A stretch of DNA of 64,000 nucleotides from Neurospora intermedia (taxonomy: Eukaryota > Ascomycota > Sordariomycetes > Sordariales > Sordariaceae), in contig BTPP01000008.1 of the NCBI GenBank assembly GCA_037102815.1, positions 1,426,001 through 1,490,000 on the forward strand. The letters run 5' to 3'. Positions within the stretch are counted from its first letter, which is position 1, and every line of letters starts with the position of its first letter. This document shows, piece by piece, positions 55,699-64,000 of this stretch. The notes beneath the pieces were generated by a model. That model was not told the origin of the DNA and did no database searches. It was given only the letters and a program-made list of their open reading frames with translations. A program made the position numbers and the translations under genes.

Positions 55699-57219
55699 AT
55701 GGCATCTCATCAAACCGAGTCAAAGTCGTGGAAAGGGGCAACCAGATGTGCGCCCAACTACACACGCGTCGACTATGGGCGATTTCCCGAGAGTGTTCCG
55801 CCCCTAATACCTATCGGACAAACATCAAAAATTGGAAAGATTGAAGTCGATTGCCGGTTCCTTTGCTCAAAGTCCAGATGGGGCAGGATGTCTAAGGAGG
55901 GTCCGGGTCCTCGGCCTAGTGACACTTATCCCGCCGGCATCCTCTATCTGGACCTGGCCTTCCGTCAACCTGCTGACTGCAGGCTTCAGTCAGCAACAAT
56001 CGCCGTAACCCTGAGAAGAGATGACTTTACGCTTCGGCAGAGTGAGCCGGCTGTCTTCATGACCGGCCACTATGGCCCAAGACAACTGAGCGGACCCAGA
56101 CAATCGATACAAACCCGACAACTGGACGAATTCAGACCACAAGTAGGAGTAGGGAGCTTTGTCGAGGTTGGCGGTGTTGGCATGCAAAAAGAAAAACTCC
56201 AAACCATCACTGACAGCTGGCGTTTCTCTGGCTATCTCCGGTCTGTTGATGGGTGTCCGAACTACAACAGGCTGGAGTGGGTTCTTGACGAGAGCTTCCT
56301 TGAGGAGCGACCGACGCACGGCCCCGTCTTTCACACAGCCTTTGCCATCGGGCACAATGCGAGGGCCTTTTATCTGACGGTGGAGGTGACCGGCACCCTT
56401 GCTAGGAAACGGGATAAGCTCAAAAACTGGTCAAGGGAGAAATTCAAGTTCGGGGGAAGTAAACACACGCCGCAAAACCAAGCAACAGTCAAGTTCCAGT
56501 GGAGCAATGGATACTCGTCTACCAAGTTCCCTCTGGACATGGAAGCCCAATATCTTTCACAGGCCATGGATGAAGCGAATATGCACAGCATTCCGATGGT
56601 AATCCCGGAGCCTCAACCAGCCACTTTCTACCCATCAGCTATGCACTCGGAGGCGGCGACCGACACTCGAAGAAGGTATGGCCGCCCCGACAACGTGATG
56701 CTTCCAACAGTCCACGACAACACTGCTGAAGCAAGAATTCCGCGGCTGCAAAAAGATGTGCCACCTACGCTGCTGCGGCTGACCGACGCTCTCCCAAACT
56801 TGATGCCATCGACACACGATAATATGGCTAGGGCCGCTGGATTGGACTCTGTTGGCCGTTCTGGTTCGATAGATCTTGACAGCCTTGATTTGACCACCAC
56901 GCCGAAGACTGTTTCGGGCGGCACGACACTGGTCGATGACGACCAGGAAAGTGAAAGCCCTTGGGAGTCTAATTCAACCCCACGGCGGACAGTGGAAAGA
57001 CAAGGCAAAACGAGCGACGAGTGCAGTGCGGAAAAGACGACGAAGGGAGAGAATCATCCGTTCAATGAGCCGGCAATGGAGATTGGTCTTATGCTGAAGC
57101 TCCTGCACTGGCTTCAATGTGTCACGATCTGGGAGCTTATCTCGGCGATGCTTGGAGTTGCTGCCTTGACCGGGGACGGCCGTGCGGATAAAGGAGATTG
57201 GGGTCGACAAGGAAAATGA
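55699..57219 (+). CDS. Uncharacterised fungal protein, predicted beta-rich N-terminal domain
   Basis: Uninterrupted 506-aa frame from the first ATG. Residues 1-260 look like a compact beta-rich domain: WKGATRCAPNYTRVDYG, IGKIEVDCRFLCSK, SKEGPGPRPSD, AGILYLDLAFRQPADCRL, SATIAVTLRRDD, TGHYGPRQLSG, WRFSGYLRS, TAFAIGHNARAFYLTVEVTG. This pattern recurs in hypothetical proteins of many filamentous ascomycetes, from memory; no function is known to me. The middle part is low-complexity with acidic and Ser/Thr stretches, and the C-terminus has an amphipathic or hydrophobic helix (IGLMLKLLHWLQCVTIWELI) that could associate with membranes. Divergent from the solenoid gene. Not secreted: no signal peptide. 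Confidence 0.72.
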   Translation: MASHQTESKSWKGATRCAPNYTRVDYGRFPESVPPLIPIGQTSKIGKIEVDCRFLCSKSRWGRMSKEGPGPRPSDTYPAGILYLDLAFRQPADCRLQSATIAVTLRRDDFTLRQSEPAVFMTGHYGPRQLSGPRQSIQTRQLDEFRPQVGVGSFVEVGGVGMQKEKLQTITDSWRFSGYLRSVDGCPNYNRLEWVLDESFLEERPTHGPVFHTAFAIGHNARAFYLTVEVTGTLARKRDKLKNWSREKFKFGGSKHTPQNQATVKFQWSNGYSSTKFPLDMEAQYLSQAMDEANMHSIPMVIPEPQPATFYPSAMHSEAATDTRRRYGRPDNVMLPTVHDNTAEARIPRLQKDVPPTLLRLTDALPNLMPSTHDNMARAAGLDSVGRSGSIDLDSLDLTTTPKTVSGGTTLVDDDQESESPWESNSTPRRTVERQGKTSDECSAEKTTKGENHPFNEPAMEIGLMLKLLHWLQCVTIWELISAMLGVAALTGDGRADKGDWGRQGK

Positions 57220-58251
57220 CACCAAACGTAGAACCATCTGCGTACAATCCAGCGGCCAGGAAAGAAGACAGTTCAGTGAGGACTCCAACACGGAGATGCC
57301 GGGTCCCATTGTACCAAACCGTGCGTGGCAAATCGAAGGAAAGATGAGTTGGAGCGGCGGTGGAATTGACAGGCGAACGGGTATAAGCATCTGTGGAGCT
57401 GAAAGAAATTGGGGAGGGAAACAAATCTGCAATGACATCGCATCGTCGGATAGCATGCGGCTCTCTGGCGGGCAAGGCGCGTTGGTAAATCAAATGTAGG
57501 CAGTCAATGTCGGGTGTTGTTTTGAAGATGGTATGGTGATGGCAAACCGCTAACACAAGTTGACATGGCTCGCGAAAAGAACAAGTGTCGTGGGAGGTGC
57601 AGTCGTTTGATGAGACAACGCTGGTTTACCTGGGTTTTGCCTGTAAGCTAAACGAAGGAAACAAGAGGATAGGTAGGTACTGAGTTTTTCTGGAAACGGA
57701 GGATTTTGTAAAGTACAGTTCAACATGAAGCGATCTAGAATGCCATGATGTTGCTGCCAAGGGCCCCTGTAACTAACCCGCAGAACTTGACTTCTAAAAT
57801 CTAGCGCTATTGCGTGTTGGAGGGTCGCGCACTGACCACCTTCCCCCGGGCTTCCCTTCCCAGCGTATGGGTTGCTGCATCGCCGCTGCTCTTCCAAGCA
57901 AAACACCAAACAACCATCTATGAAACAAGGAAGTCTTTGGCCAAACAAGACGCACATCATCAAGTAATTCCATGAATCTCAATCCAAAGCCAAATACTTG
58001 ACGATCACCAGGCGGAACTTTGGACAAAAGGGGCTTTTGAGATCGATATCTCATCCAGTTCACAACCTCACTCTGGCCCTTTTGGTTATCCTCGAGTGGT
58101 GGGTCCTGGGCTGAGTGGGCAACCTCCTGAGAGTTGACGTGTGCAGCTAGCTGAGGCAGCAGAGACCTCGAGGTTCAACGGCTGTCATTGAGTTTGGGCA
58201 ATCTTTCGATAATTTCGCCGAGTCATCCATTAGAAGTATCGCCAAGTGAAA
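57220..58251. other. Intergenic, 3' flank of 55699 gene and COG8 promoter
   Basis: About 1 kb. Minus-strand frames at 57137-57556, 57550-57963 and 57794-58063 have no domain and do not splice into a convincing product. No gene supported. Confidence 0.55.
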
Positions 58252-59565
58252 ATGGCAGATCTTCTTTACGAGCTCTTGTCCCCTCCCTCAGGGGACCCAT
58301 CATCCAGGCCAGCGCCCGATCCAAGCTCACTCGAGTATCTGACCAGTCTCTCATCACAACCTCTCACAGCATTGGAGACAACCGAGCCACAAGCCCTCGC
58401 CCAGACATCGCATGGTCTCCTTCTATCTATCCAGGCTCTCTCAAAGAAGTCTCACAAGCAAGTCATCGAATCAGCAACCCACCACTCCACCCTCCGCACC
58501 AGCCTACCTGCCCTAGCAGCCAGTACCGCCGACCTGCGACATTCCATCCCCAAGCTCGATCACGAAGCCGTCCGCTTCTCGACAAATTACAGCAAGTCCA
58601 GCGAGAGCGATGTCCTCCTCCGGCGCAAAAAGGCCCTCTTGCTCTCTCGAAATGTCGAGCGGCTCGTCGACGTGCTGGAGCTGCCCAACCTTCTATCAAC
58701 AGCCATCTCGACTGCCCCAGTCAACTACTCCTCTGCCCTCGACCTGAACGGCCACATTCGCCGTCTGCACTCGCTGTACCCGGACTCACCTCTCGTCACC
58801 TCCATCGCCGCCCAGGCAGATGAGGCCATGCGCACCATGGCCGCCAACCTTATCCAAAGTCTAAAATCCCCAGGTCTCAAACTAGCCGCTTCTCTACGCA
58901 CTATCAGCTGGCTTCGGCGCGTTCTTCCTGACCTGGAGGCTGCTGGCACAAGCAAGGGTCACGACTCTCAAGAACGGGTGCTGGGGGCCCTCTTCTTAGT
59001 CTGCCGACTAGCGACGCTGGTGAACATGCTCGACGCCTTGGAACCACTACGTGACTTGGCCGACCAGGAGAAGGCGAGGCAAAAGGCGATTGGAAGCGGG
59101 AATGCCTGGTCGGGCGGGCAGCAAACGGAACGCTATCTCAAGCGGTACATTGAGATCTTCCGTGAGCAGAGCTTCGCGATTGTGAGTATGTTTAGGAGCA
59201 TATTCCCTCCTGCTGCCCCAAAGGGGAATGGGAACGAGGGTTCGGATGATCCGTTGAAGCAACAAGATGCACTGGAACCCATGCCGGCTGCGTTGGCGAC
59301 ATTTCCGCTGCATCTGGTTGATATGTTATTGGAGACACTGAGACTGTATTTGCCTACAGTGAAGGATCAGGCCGCACGGGATAGTCTGCTGACGCAGGTC
59401 CTTTACTGTGCCGGAAGCTTGGGAAGGCTGGGAGGCGACTTTGGACTGTTTTTGGCCAGTCTGGATCTTGGGCCGGAAGCGGAGGAAGAGTGGGTGGAGG
59501 TTGTAAAGAGGCATAGGGCTTTGGCTGGTAGGCTGGAGTCAATTGTGGGGGATCAGAAGAAATAA
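58252..59565 (+). CDS. COG8: Conserved oligomeric Golgi complex subunit 8 (Dor1 family)
   Basis: Single-exon 437-aa frame from ATG at 58252 (the frame is open only two codons further upstream). Dor1 family features: N-terminal helix LEYLTSLSSQPLTAL, heptad-rich region 60-125, then the hallmark LLLSRNVERLVDVLELPNLL, NYSSALDLNGHIRRLHSLYPDSPLV and LIQSLKSPGLKLAASLRTISWLRR, followed by QQTERYLKRYIEIFREQSFAIVSMFRSIFP. COG8 sits in lobe B of the COG tether and acts in retrograde traffic within the Golgi. The length is shorter than animal COG8 but normal for a core fungal subunit. No intron, unlike most neighbours. Confidence 0.92.
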   Translation: MADLLYELLSPPSGDPSSRPAPDPSSLEYLTSLSSQPLTALETTEPQALAQTSHGLLLSIQALSKKSHKQVIESATHHSTLRTSLPALAASTADLRHSIPKLDHEAVRFSTNYSKSSESDVLLRRKKALLLSRNVERLVDVLELPNLLSTAISTAPVNYSSALDLNGHIRRLHSLYPDSPLVTSIAAQADEAMRTMAANLIQSLKSPGLKLAASLRTISWLRRVLPDLEAAGTSKGHDSQERVLGALFLVCRLATLVNMLDALEPLRDLADQEKARQKAIGSGNAWSGGQQTERYLKRYIEIFREQSFAIVSMFRSIFPPAAPKGNGNEGSDDPLKQQDALEPMPAALATFPLHLVDMLLETLRLYLPTVKDQAARDSLLTQVLYCAGSLGRLGGDFGLFLASLDLGPEAEEEWVEVVKRHRALAGRLESIVGDQKK

Positions 59566-60298
59566 GAAGACCGCCTGGATGAACAACCAATCTACCAATT
59601 TTCAACCAAACTAGAGCCTCTCGGCCCGAGACTTACATTTAATACAACTAATCAGGATTTGGTGTTCAGGACCTCTCAACCAACAACAGGATGTCCAACG
59701 GGTACAAGTACTTTGGCACATCATGAACCCCTGATTTGCAGACATTCCTGGTCTTACCACGTATATTTCTACTGAGGCCCTTTGTGTACCTAGTGTTCGA
59801 ACAGTATATCTCTCTAATTGTCTCTCTTCCAAGAGATGTTGAAAGTGGGCCTACCTTAACCTGAGGCCGCTTCCGGGGCCCCGGCCTGTTCGGTCTGAGG
59901 TGGAGCCACTTAGCGGCCCCGCAGCGGCAGGGTGGAGAGAGACCGCGTTCCCGAACGGCGGGGCAGTCCCGAAAAAAAATAATCGGCGACTCCCATGCCG
60001 TCATACTTGTAATTCTTCGTCCCTGCCGTTCCGGCAACAGCATCCTTCCCGGTAGCTTCTTCCCTCCACATACACGGCAAATCTCAACATACGAAACGGA
60101 AGCGCAGTCACGATGTTCACTTGTCTCTAGTTCAGTTTTCATTTTTGTTCTCCTTCCTCTTTTTCCCACCAGCGGCAACGTCTTACGGCCATGGTCGGTT
60201 TGCGCCACGCTTAAACTGAACCATCTCTTTCCGTCGTCATCTTCTCGCCCACCGAGCAGAGGGGAGCATCAAGCTCGTCAGCCAACCGTTGCGCAACC
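59566..60298. other. Intergenic COG8-HEM25
   Basis: 733 bp between two rightward genes: COG8 3' UTR, then a G/C-rich block near 59860-59960 (GGCCGC, GGGGCCCCGGCC) likely in the HEM25 promoter. No gene seen. Confidence 0.6.
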
Positions 60299-61424
60299 AT
60301 GTCCGATGGTTCCCGTAAATCGGGCACAAAGTCCAGTATGTCCCCAGTCCGAATCTTCCATCGCAATCGTTGTGACCTTTGAGATCTCCTCGCTAACTTT
60401 AATCCCTCCCAACCAAACAGCCTTCCACTTCGTAGCCGGTCTCGGCTCTGGCGTTCTCTCCGCTATCCTTCTCCAACCCATCGACCTCCTCAAGACCCGC
60501 GTCCAGCAATCCGGCAAACACTCCCTCCGCGCCGCCCTCGCCGAGCTTCGCTCCTCCCAACAAGGCCTCCTCCCCTCCCTCTGGCGCGGCACCCTCCCGT
60601 CAGCTTTGCGCACCGGCTTCGGCTCCGCCATCTACTTCACGACCCTCAACACCATCCGCGAAAATGCCGCGCGCCATCTGCCCTCGCTCGCAGCGGCCGC
60701 GCCCACCATAGCCGCCGCATCCGGCATCGTCACCCCCAACGCAAACCAGACATCCTCCTCCCTCCCTAAGCTCTCCAACACAGGCAACCTGCTCGCGGGC
60801 GCCGTCGCCCGCTCCTTTGCCGGCTTCATCCTCATGCCGCTCACGGTCCTCAAGGTCCGGTACGAAAGCAGTTTCTACAAGTACACCTCTTTAGCCGGCG
60901 CGGCGCGGGATATCGCGCGAACGGAAGGGGCGCGCGGCTTCTTTGCTGGGTTCGGCGCAACCGCCATTCGCGATGCGCCGTACGCGGGACTGTATGTGTT
61001 GTTCTACGAAAAATCCAAACAACATCTCAGCAATCTTTTCCCGCAACCACATGTGTCCACCACCACCCTTGAGGCAGCGGCGGGAGAAGACGGAGGAGGA
61101 GGAGGACGCATGAGCCAATCCCGCGCGGCCTCGATCAACTTTGCCTCGGGCGTCTTCTCGGCAATCATCTGCTCAATTATTTCGAACCCGTTTGATGCGG
61201 TCAAGACGAGGATCCAGCTGCAGCCCAAGAAGTACCGAAATATGGTGCAGGCTTCGAGAAAGATGTTGGCTGAGGAAGGGGTGAGGAGCATGATGGATGG
61301 ACTGGCGCTCAGGATGAGCAGAAAGGCGATGAGCTCGGCGTTGGCGTGGACGGTCTATGAGGAGCTGATTAGACGGGCGGAGGGGGCGTGGACGAAGAGG
61401 GGACCGGAGGAGGTTCAGCTGTAA
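60299..61424 (+). CDS. HEM25: Mitochondrial glycine transporter HEM25 (SLC25A38)
   Basis: Two exons, 60299-60335 and 60421-61424; intron 60336-60420 (GTATGT...AAACAG, branch GCTAAC). Product 346 aa, joining KSGTKSS to [11 protein letters not shown]. Three mitochondrial carrier repeats: PIDLLK (32-37), PLTVLK (about 152) and PFDAVK (about 269). The middle motif has Thr where most carriers have Asp/Glu, as is usual in SLC25A38 proteins. Inner-membrane carrier importing glycine for 5-aminolevulinate synthesis, the first step of haem synthesis. A Gly-rich insertion (EDGGGGGRM) lies between repeats 2 and 3. Confidence 0.93.
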
Positions 61425-62306
61425 GTTGAAGGGGAAAGTTGGAAGGGTTGTTCGTTACGTTGGTACATCGGAAGATCGGTGCGGCAGGAAGAAAGGCCTG
61501 GAAGGGAAAGTCAAGGGCCAATCATGGCTACAGGAAGGGAAGATCATGAAATGACGTTCATGGTCGAACAGGGAAAAGGGGAAAAAAAGATACTGCAGGC
61601 GGTAGGTATGGGTACGGATTTTGGTTATTCATCATAGTAACGGTGTTTTTGTGGTTATTGGGGTTTGTATCACCATTATAGATATCCCTCTGCTCAGCGA
61701 TTAACGACATGTACAATTAGCGATCAAAAGACTTTGTAAGATAGGTACGAGACACAGCCAGCGGCTTTGTCTTGGTATGGGTTGATGATGGGTAGGTATC
61801 ATAGTATCATGATTGGGTTGAGGGTCAATTGGAATTGGCACTGGAAGGTTTCGGAATACTCTTTGGAAGACATGTTGCAAAGGTGACCAAGTCAAATCAC
61901 AACCCACGGCTGAAGTCGAAGTAGTCAACATGTCATGGGTTTCTGTCTTGTCATGATTCCTTTACAGCATCCATCATCGATAAACGTACTAACAAGTCAT
62001 TCCCTTGGGTTTTCTTTCCGTGTGTTTCTGGTGCTCATCCAATCTTTTTAGGAGTAGGAGGGTATTGAGAAGAATGAACTGAAACCCAACAATAAGTGAT
62101 TTGATGATGGATATCTTTGTTACTACCCAACCTGAACCATCAACCAAAAAAAAAAAAAAAAAACAGAAAAAAGGTAAGCAATGCAATCATTTCGTGATAT
62201 CCAAAAGCAAAAGAAAACACATCCATCTCTCATCCCAACCACAAAAAGTCATAACACGTCATCCCTCATTATCCCCTTATCCCCTTGATCCCCCTTATCT
62301 CTCCTC
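61425..62306. other. Convergent 3' region HEM25 / DUF8035 gene
   Basis: 882 bp between two stop codons of convergent genes. Contains an A18 tract at 62146-62163. No gene supported. Confidence 0.6.
62146..62163. repeat. Poly-A tract (18)
   Basis: Uninterrupted A-run in the convergent 3' region. Confidence 0.85.
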
Positions 62307-64000
62307 TCATGAAGGCCGTCCACCAGCCAAATACATCAACAAACTAGGGCTCTTGCTGCGATGTCTGGTGCTGCTCTTCTTGCGCACAAACTCGTACTGG
62401 TCGTCGTCAAGGTGACTACTGCTGCTGTGTCTATGGTGGCTGCTCCTCGAATGGCTGTGGCTGTGATGGCGCGAGTGCGAGCGTTCGCGGTGCTTGTCTC
62501 TCTTGTCTTTGATGACCAGCGTTTCGGATACCTCCTTGGTCACGACGGTGCGGATCTGGCGCGTGTGGTCCCAGAGTTGTTGCTGCTCCCATTCCGGCAC
62601 CCAGCGCTTGATGAGGACGTAGCCTGGTTCCTGTTTTGGGGGGGAAGGGGCGTTAGTGGGTTGGAAATGGGGAAAATGCGATATTGTGGGGGGAAAAGAA
62701 AAGGGGGCGAGAAGGAAATACGTACAGCATCATATTCGAAATCAATCTTGAAGTGGTAGAGGGTTTCGACGTCGAGATGGCGCAGAGACATGCGAGTGTA
62801 GGTAGGACGAGCAATCTGTCCTTGCTTCTTAGCCTCCTTCTCGCTGTCGCTGTCACTATCGCTGCCCTTCTTTTCCTTCTTGATCTTCTCCTTCTTGAGG
62901 ATGGCCGCGATAGCCTTCTCGTCCAGACCGGAGTTGATCAGGTCCTCCTGCAGGCGGCGCTGGTACTCCCTCTCCATCCTCTCCTTCTCCTCCTGCTCCT
63001 TGGCCAGCCGCTCGGCCTCCTTGGCCTTCCAGCGGGCCACGGCCGCCTCCTCCTCTTCCTGCTTACGCTTCCGTTCCTCCTCAGCCTTCCTCTCTTCCTC
63101 CAGCCGCTTGAGCTCGTACTCGCGACGCAAGCGCTCCTCCTCCTCCTTCTTTTCCTTCTCCCTGCGCATGCGATCGAGCTCCTCCTTGGCCTTGCGCAGC
63201 TCCAGCTCCTCCTCGAGCTTCTTCTGCTTGCGCTCCTCTTCCTCCTCGCGCTCCAGCCGCTCGAGCCTCTCCTTGGCGCGAATGAGTTTTTCTTCTTCCT
63301 CGCGAGCCGCTGCACGGCGCCGCTCCTCCTCCTGCCGCCGGATCATGTCCAGGTGGAACTTGGCTTCGTGCAGCTGGTGCTGCTTCTCGTACTCCATCTC
63401 GCGACGGTGTTCTTCTTCTTCGCGGCGGCGCTCCTCCTCGCGCCGCTTGATCATGTCAAGCTCGTACTTGGCCTGCGCGAGTTGCTGCTGCTTCTCGAAC
63501 GCGGCCTCCTTCTTCCGCTCCTCCTCCAGGTGGCGGGCCTCTTCCTCTTTGCGCTTGACGAGGTCCAGCTGGAACTTGGAGACGGCCAACTCGTCGTGCT
63601 CCTTGTACTTGTCACGCTCCCGAGACTCTTCCTCCCTGCGCCTCATAAGGTCGAGCTGCACCTTGGCTTGGTAGAGCTGATCGTGCTCTTCGTGCTGCTC
63701 TTGGAGGCGGCGCTCCTCCTCCTTACGCTTGATGAGGTCCAGCTGGAACTTGGCTTCATGGAGCGATTGCTGTTCCTTCATGTGGCCCATCTGGCGCTCC
63801 TCGTCCTCCTTGTGCCGGATCAGCTCGAGCTGGAGCTTGGTCTGGTGGTAGTCCACATCCTTGTCGTGCTCGGCCTGGAATCGCTTCTCCTCGGCAGCAC
63901 GTTCGAGGCGCTCAAGCTTGGCCTCGGCATCGCGCAGACGGAGTGACTTTTCCTGGTCGTAAGCGGACCTGTTCCGCTCCTCCTCGAGTCTGATCATGGC
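62307..64000 (-). CDS. DUF8035-type protein with long charged helix, 5'-truncated by window edge
   Basis: Two exons seen: up to 64000-62726 and 62630-62307; intron 62725-62631 (GTACGT...AAACAG). The reading frame enters from the right edge, so the N-terminus is missing; 531 residues are seen. Residues after the in-window ATG (63997) are a Glu/Arg/Lys-rich helix of about 370 residues carrying a regular AKxxLDxxxR repeat. Then come a Ser/Asp linker (GSDSDSDSEKEAKK), the conserved YTRMSLRHLDVETLYHFKIDFEYD, and after splicing EPGYVLIKRWVPEWEQQQLWDHT, which fit the fungal DUF8035 domain. The tail is Ser/His-rich (SRHHSHSHSRSSHHRHSSS). No enzymatic motif. Function unknown; an extended cytoskeletal or organising protein is a guess. 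Confidence 0.8.
63281..63847 (-). repeat. 29/36-residue coding repeats in the DUF8035 protein
   Basis: Six consecutive units, each beginning near (A/T/S)K-x-x-L-(D/E), lengths 29, 29, 29, 36, 36 and 30 residues. Units share L(D/E)xxxRxE(E/D)E and a Gln/His-Leu end such as EKQQQL. The DNA is also similar between units. Confidence 0.8.

Noticed and set aside
57137-58063. Possible minus-strand gene between the 55699 gene and COG8
   Set aside because: Three short frames cannot be joined by good splice sites into a product with any recognisable family.
62684-63946. 420-codon plus-strand Leu-rich frame
   Set aside because: Reverse image of Glu/Lys/Arg codons of the charged helix; Leu runs come from CTC/CTT opposite GAG/AAG.

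Overview
This window is a piece of a filamentous ascomycete chromosome, most likely a Sordariomycete. The evidence is the set of conserved eukaryotic housekeeping genes, 50-140 bp introns with GTRAGT-like donors and CTAAC-like branch sites, spliced gene models that close exactly in frame, long gene-free gaps with TACC/TAGG and homopolymer tracts, and several fungus-restricted protein families. The species cannot be fixed by eye. I found no tRNA, rRNA, CRISPR array or prokaryotic operon. All splice sites given here were placed by eye from homology and reading frame.

Layout. 1-3.5 kb: 5' part of a membrane-anchored polysaccharide deacetylase (-) and a vacuolar endopolyphosphatase (-). 3.5-7.8 kb: gene-free. 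7.9-12.5 kb: a five-exon protein with a Zn2Cys6-like cluster and C2H2 fingers (-), with 4.5 kb of gene-free upstream DNA. 17.0-23.5 kb: an accessory segment holding a CENP-B-type DNA-binding protein without a transposase catalytic domain, a divergent pair (HeLo-like/DUF7580 protein and AcuF-like C2H2 protein), and a 20-bp perfect inverted repeat that may mark a small non-autonomous transposon. 24.3-27.5 kb: a methyltransferase-like protein with a long disordered N-terminus.

29.5-47.6 kb is a dense housekeeping block: TMA22/DENR (+), borealin/NBL1 (-), RPN10 (+), TRAPP subunit TRS23 (-), the UDP-GlcNAc transporter YEA4 (+), AMP deaminase (+) and the endocytic adaptor SLA1 (+). 49.4-50.6 kb: a TLC-domain membrane protein (-). 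52.1-57.2 kb: a second accessory divergent pair (alpha-solenoid protein with a poly-Asn tail, and a 506-aa uncharacterised fungal protein). 58.2-61.4 kb: COG8 of the Golgi COG complex (+) and the mitochondrial glycine carrier HEM25 (+). 62.3-64 kb: a DUF8035 protein with a long charged helix (-), cut by the window end.

The housekeeping genes do not form one pathway, though TRS23, COG8, YEA4 and SLA1 all serve secretion, endocytosis or cell-wall supply. The most unusual features are the two divergent accessory pairs, the putative miniature transposon, a start codon of TRS23 split by an intron (AT^G), an open frame continuing 65 codons past the AMP deaminase stop, a 29/36-residue helical repeat in the DUF8035 protein, and an acidic-lysine tail on the polyphosphatase that resembles polyphosphate-binding motifs.
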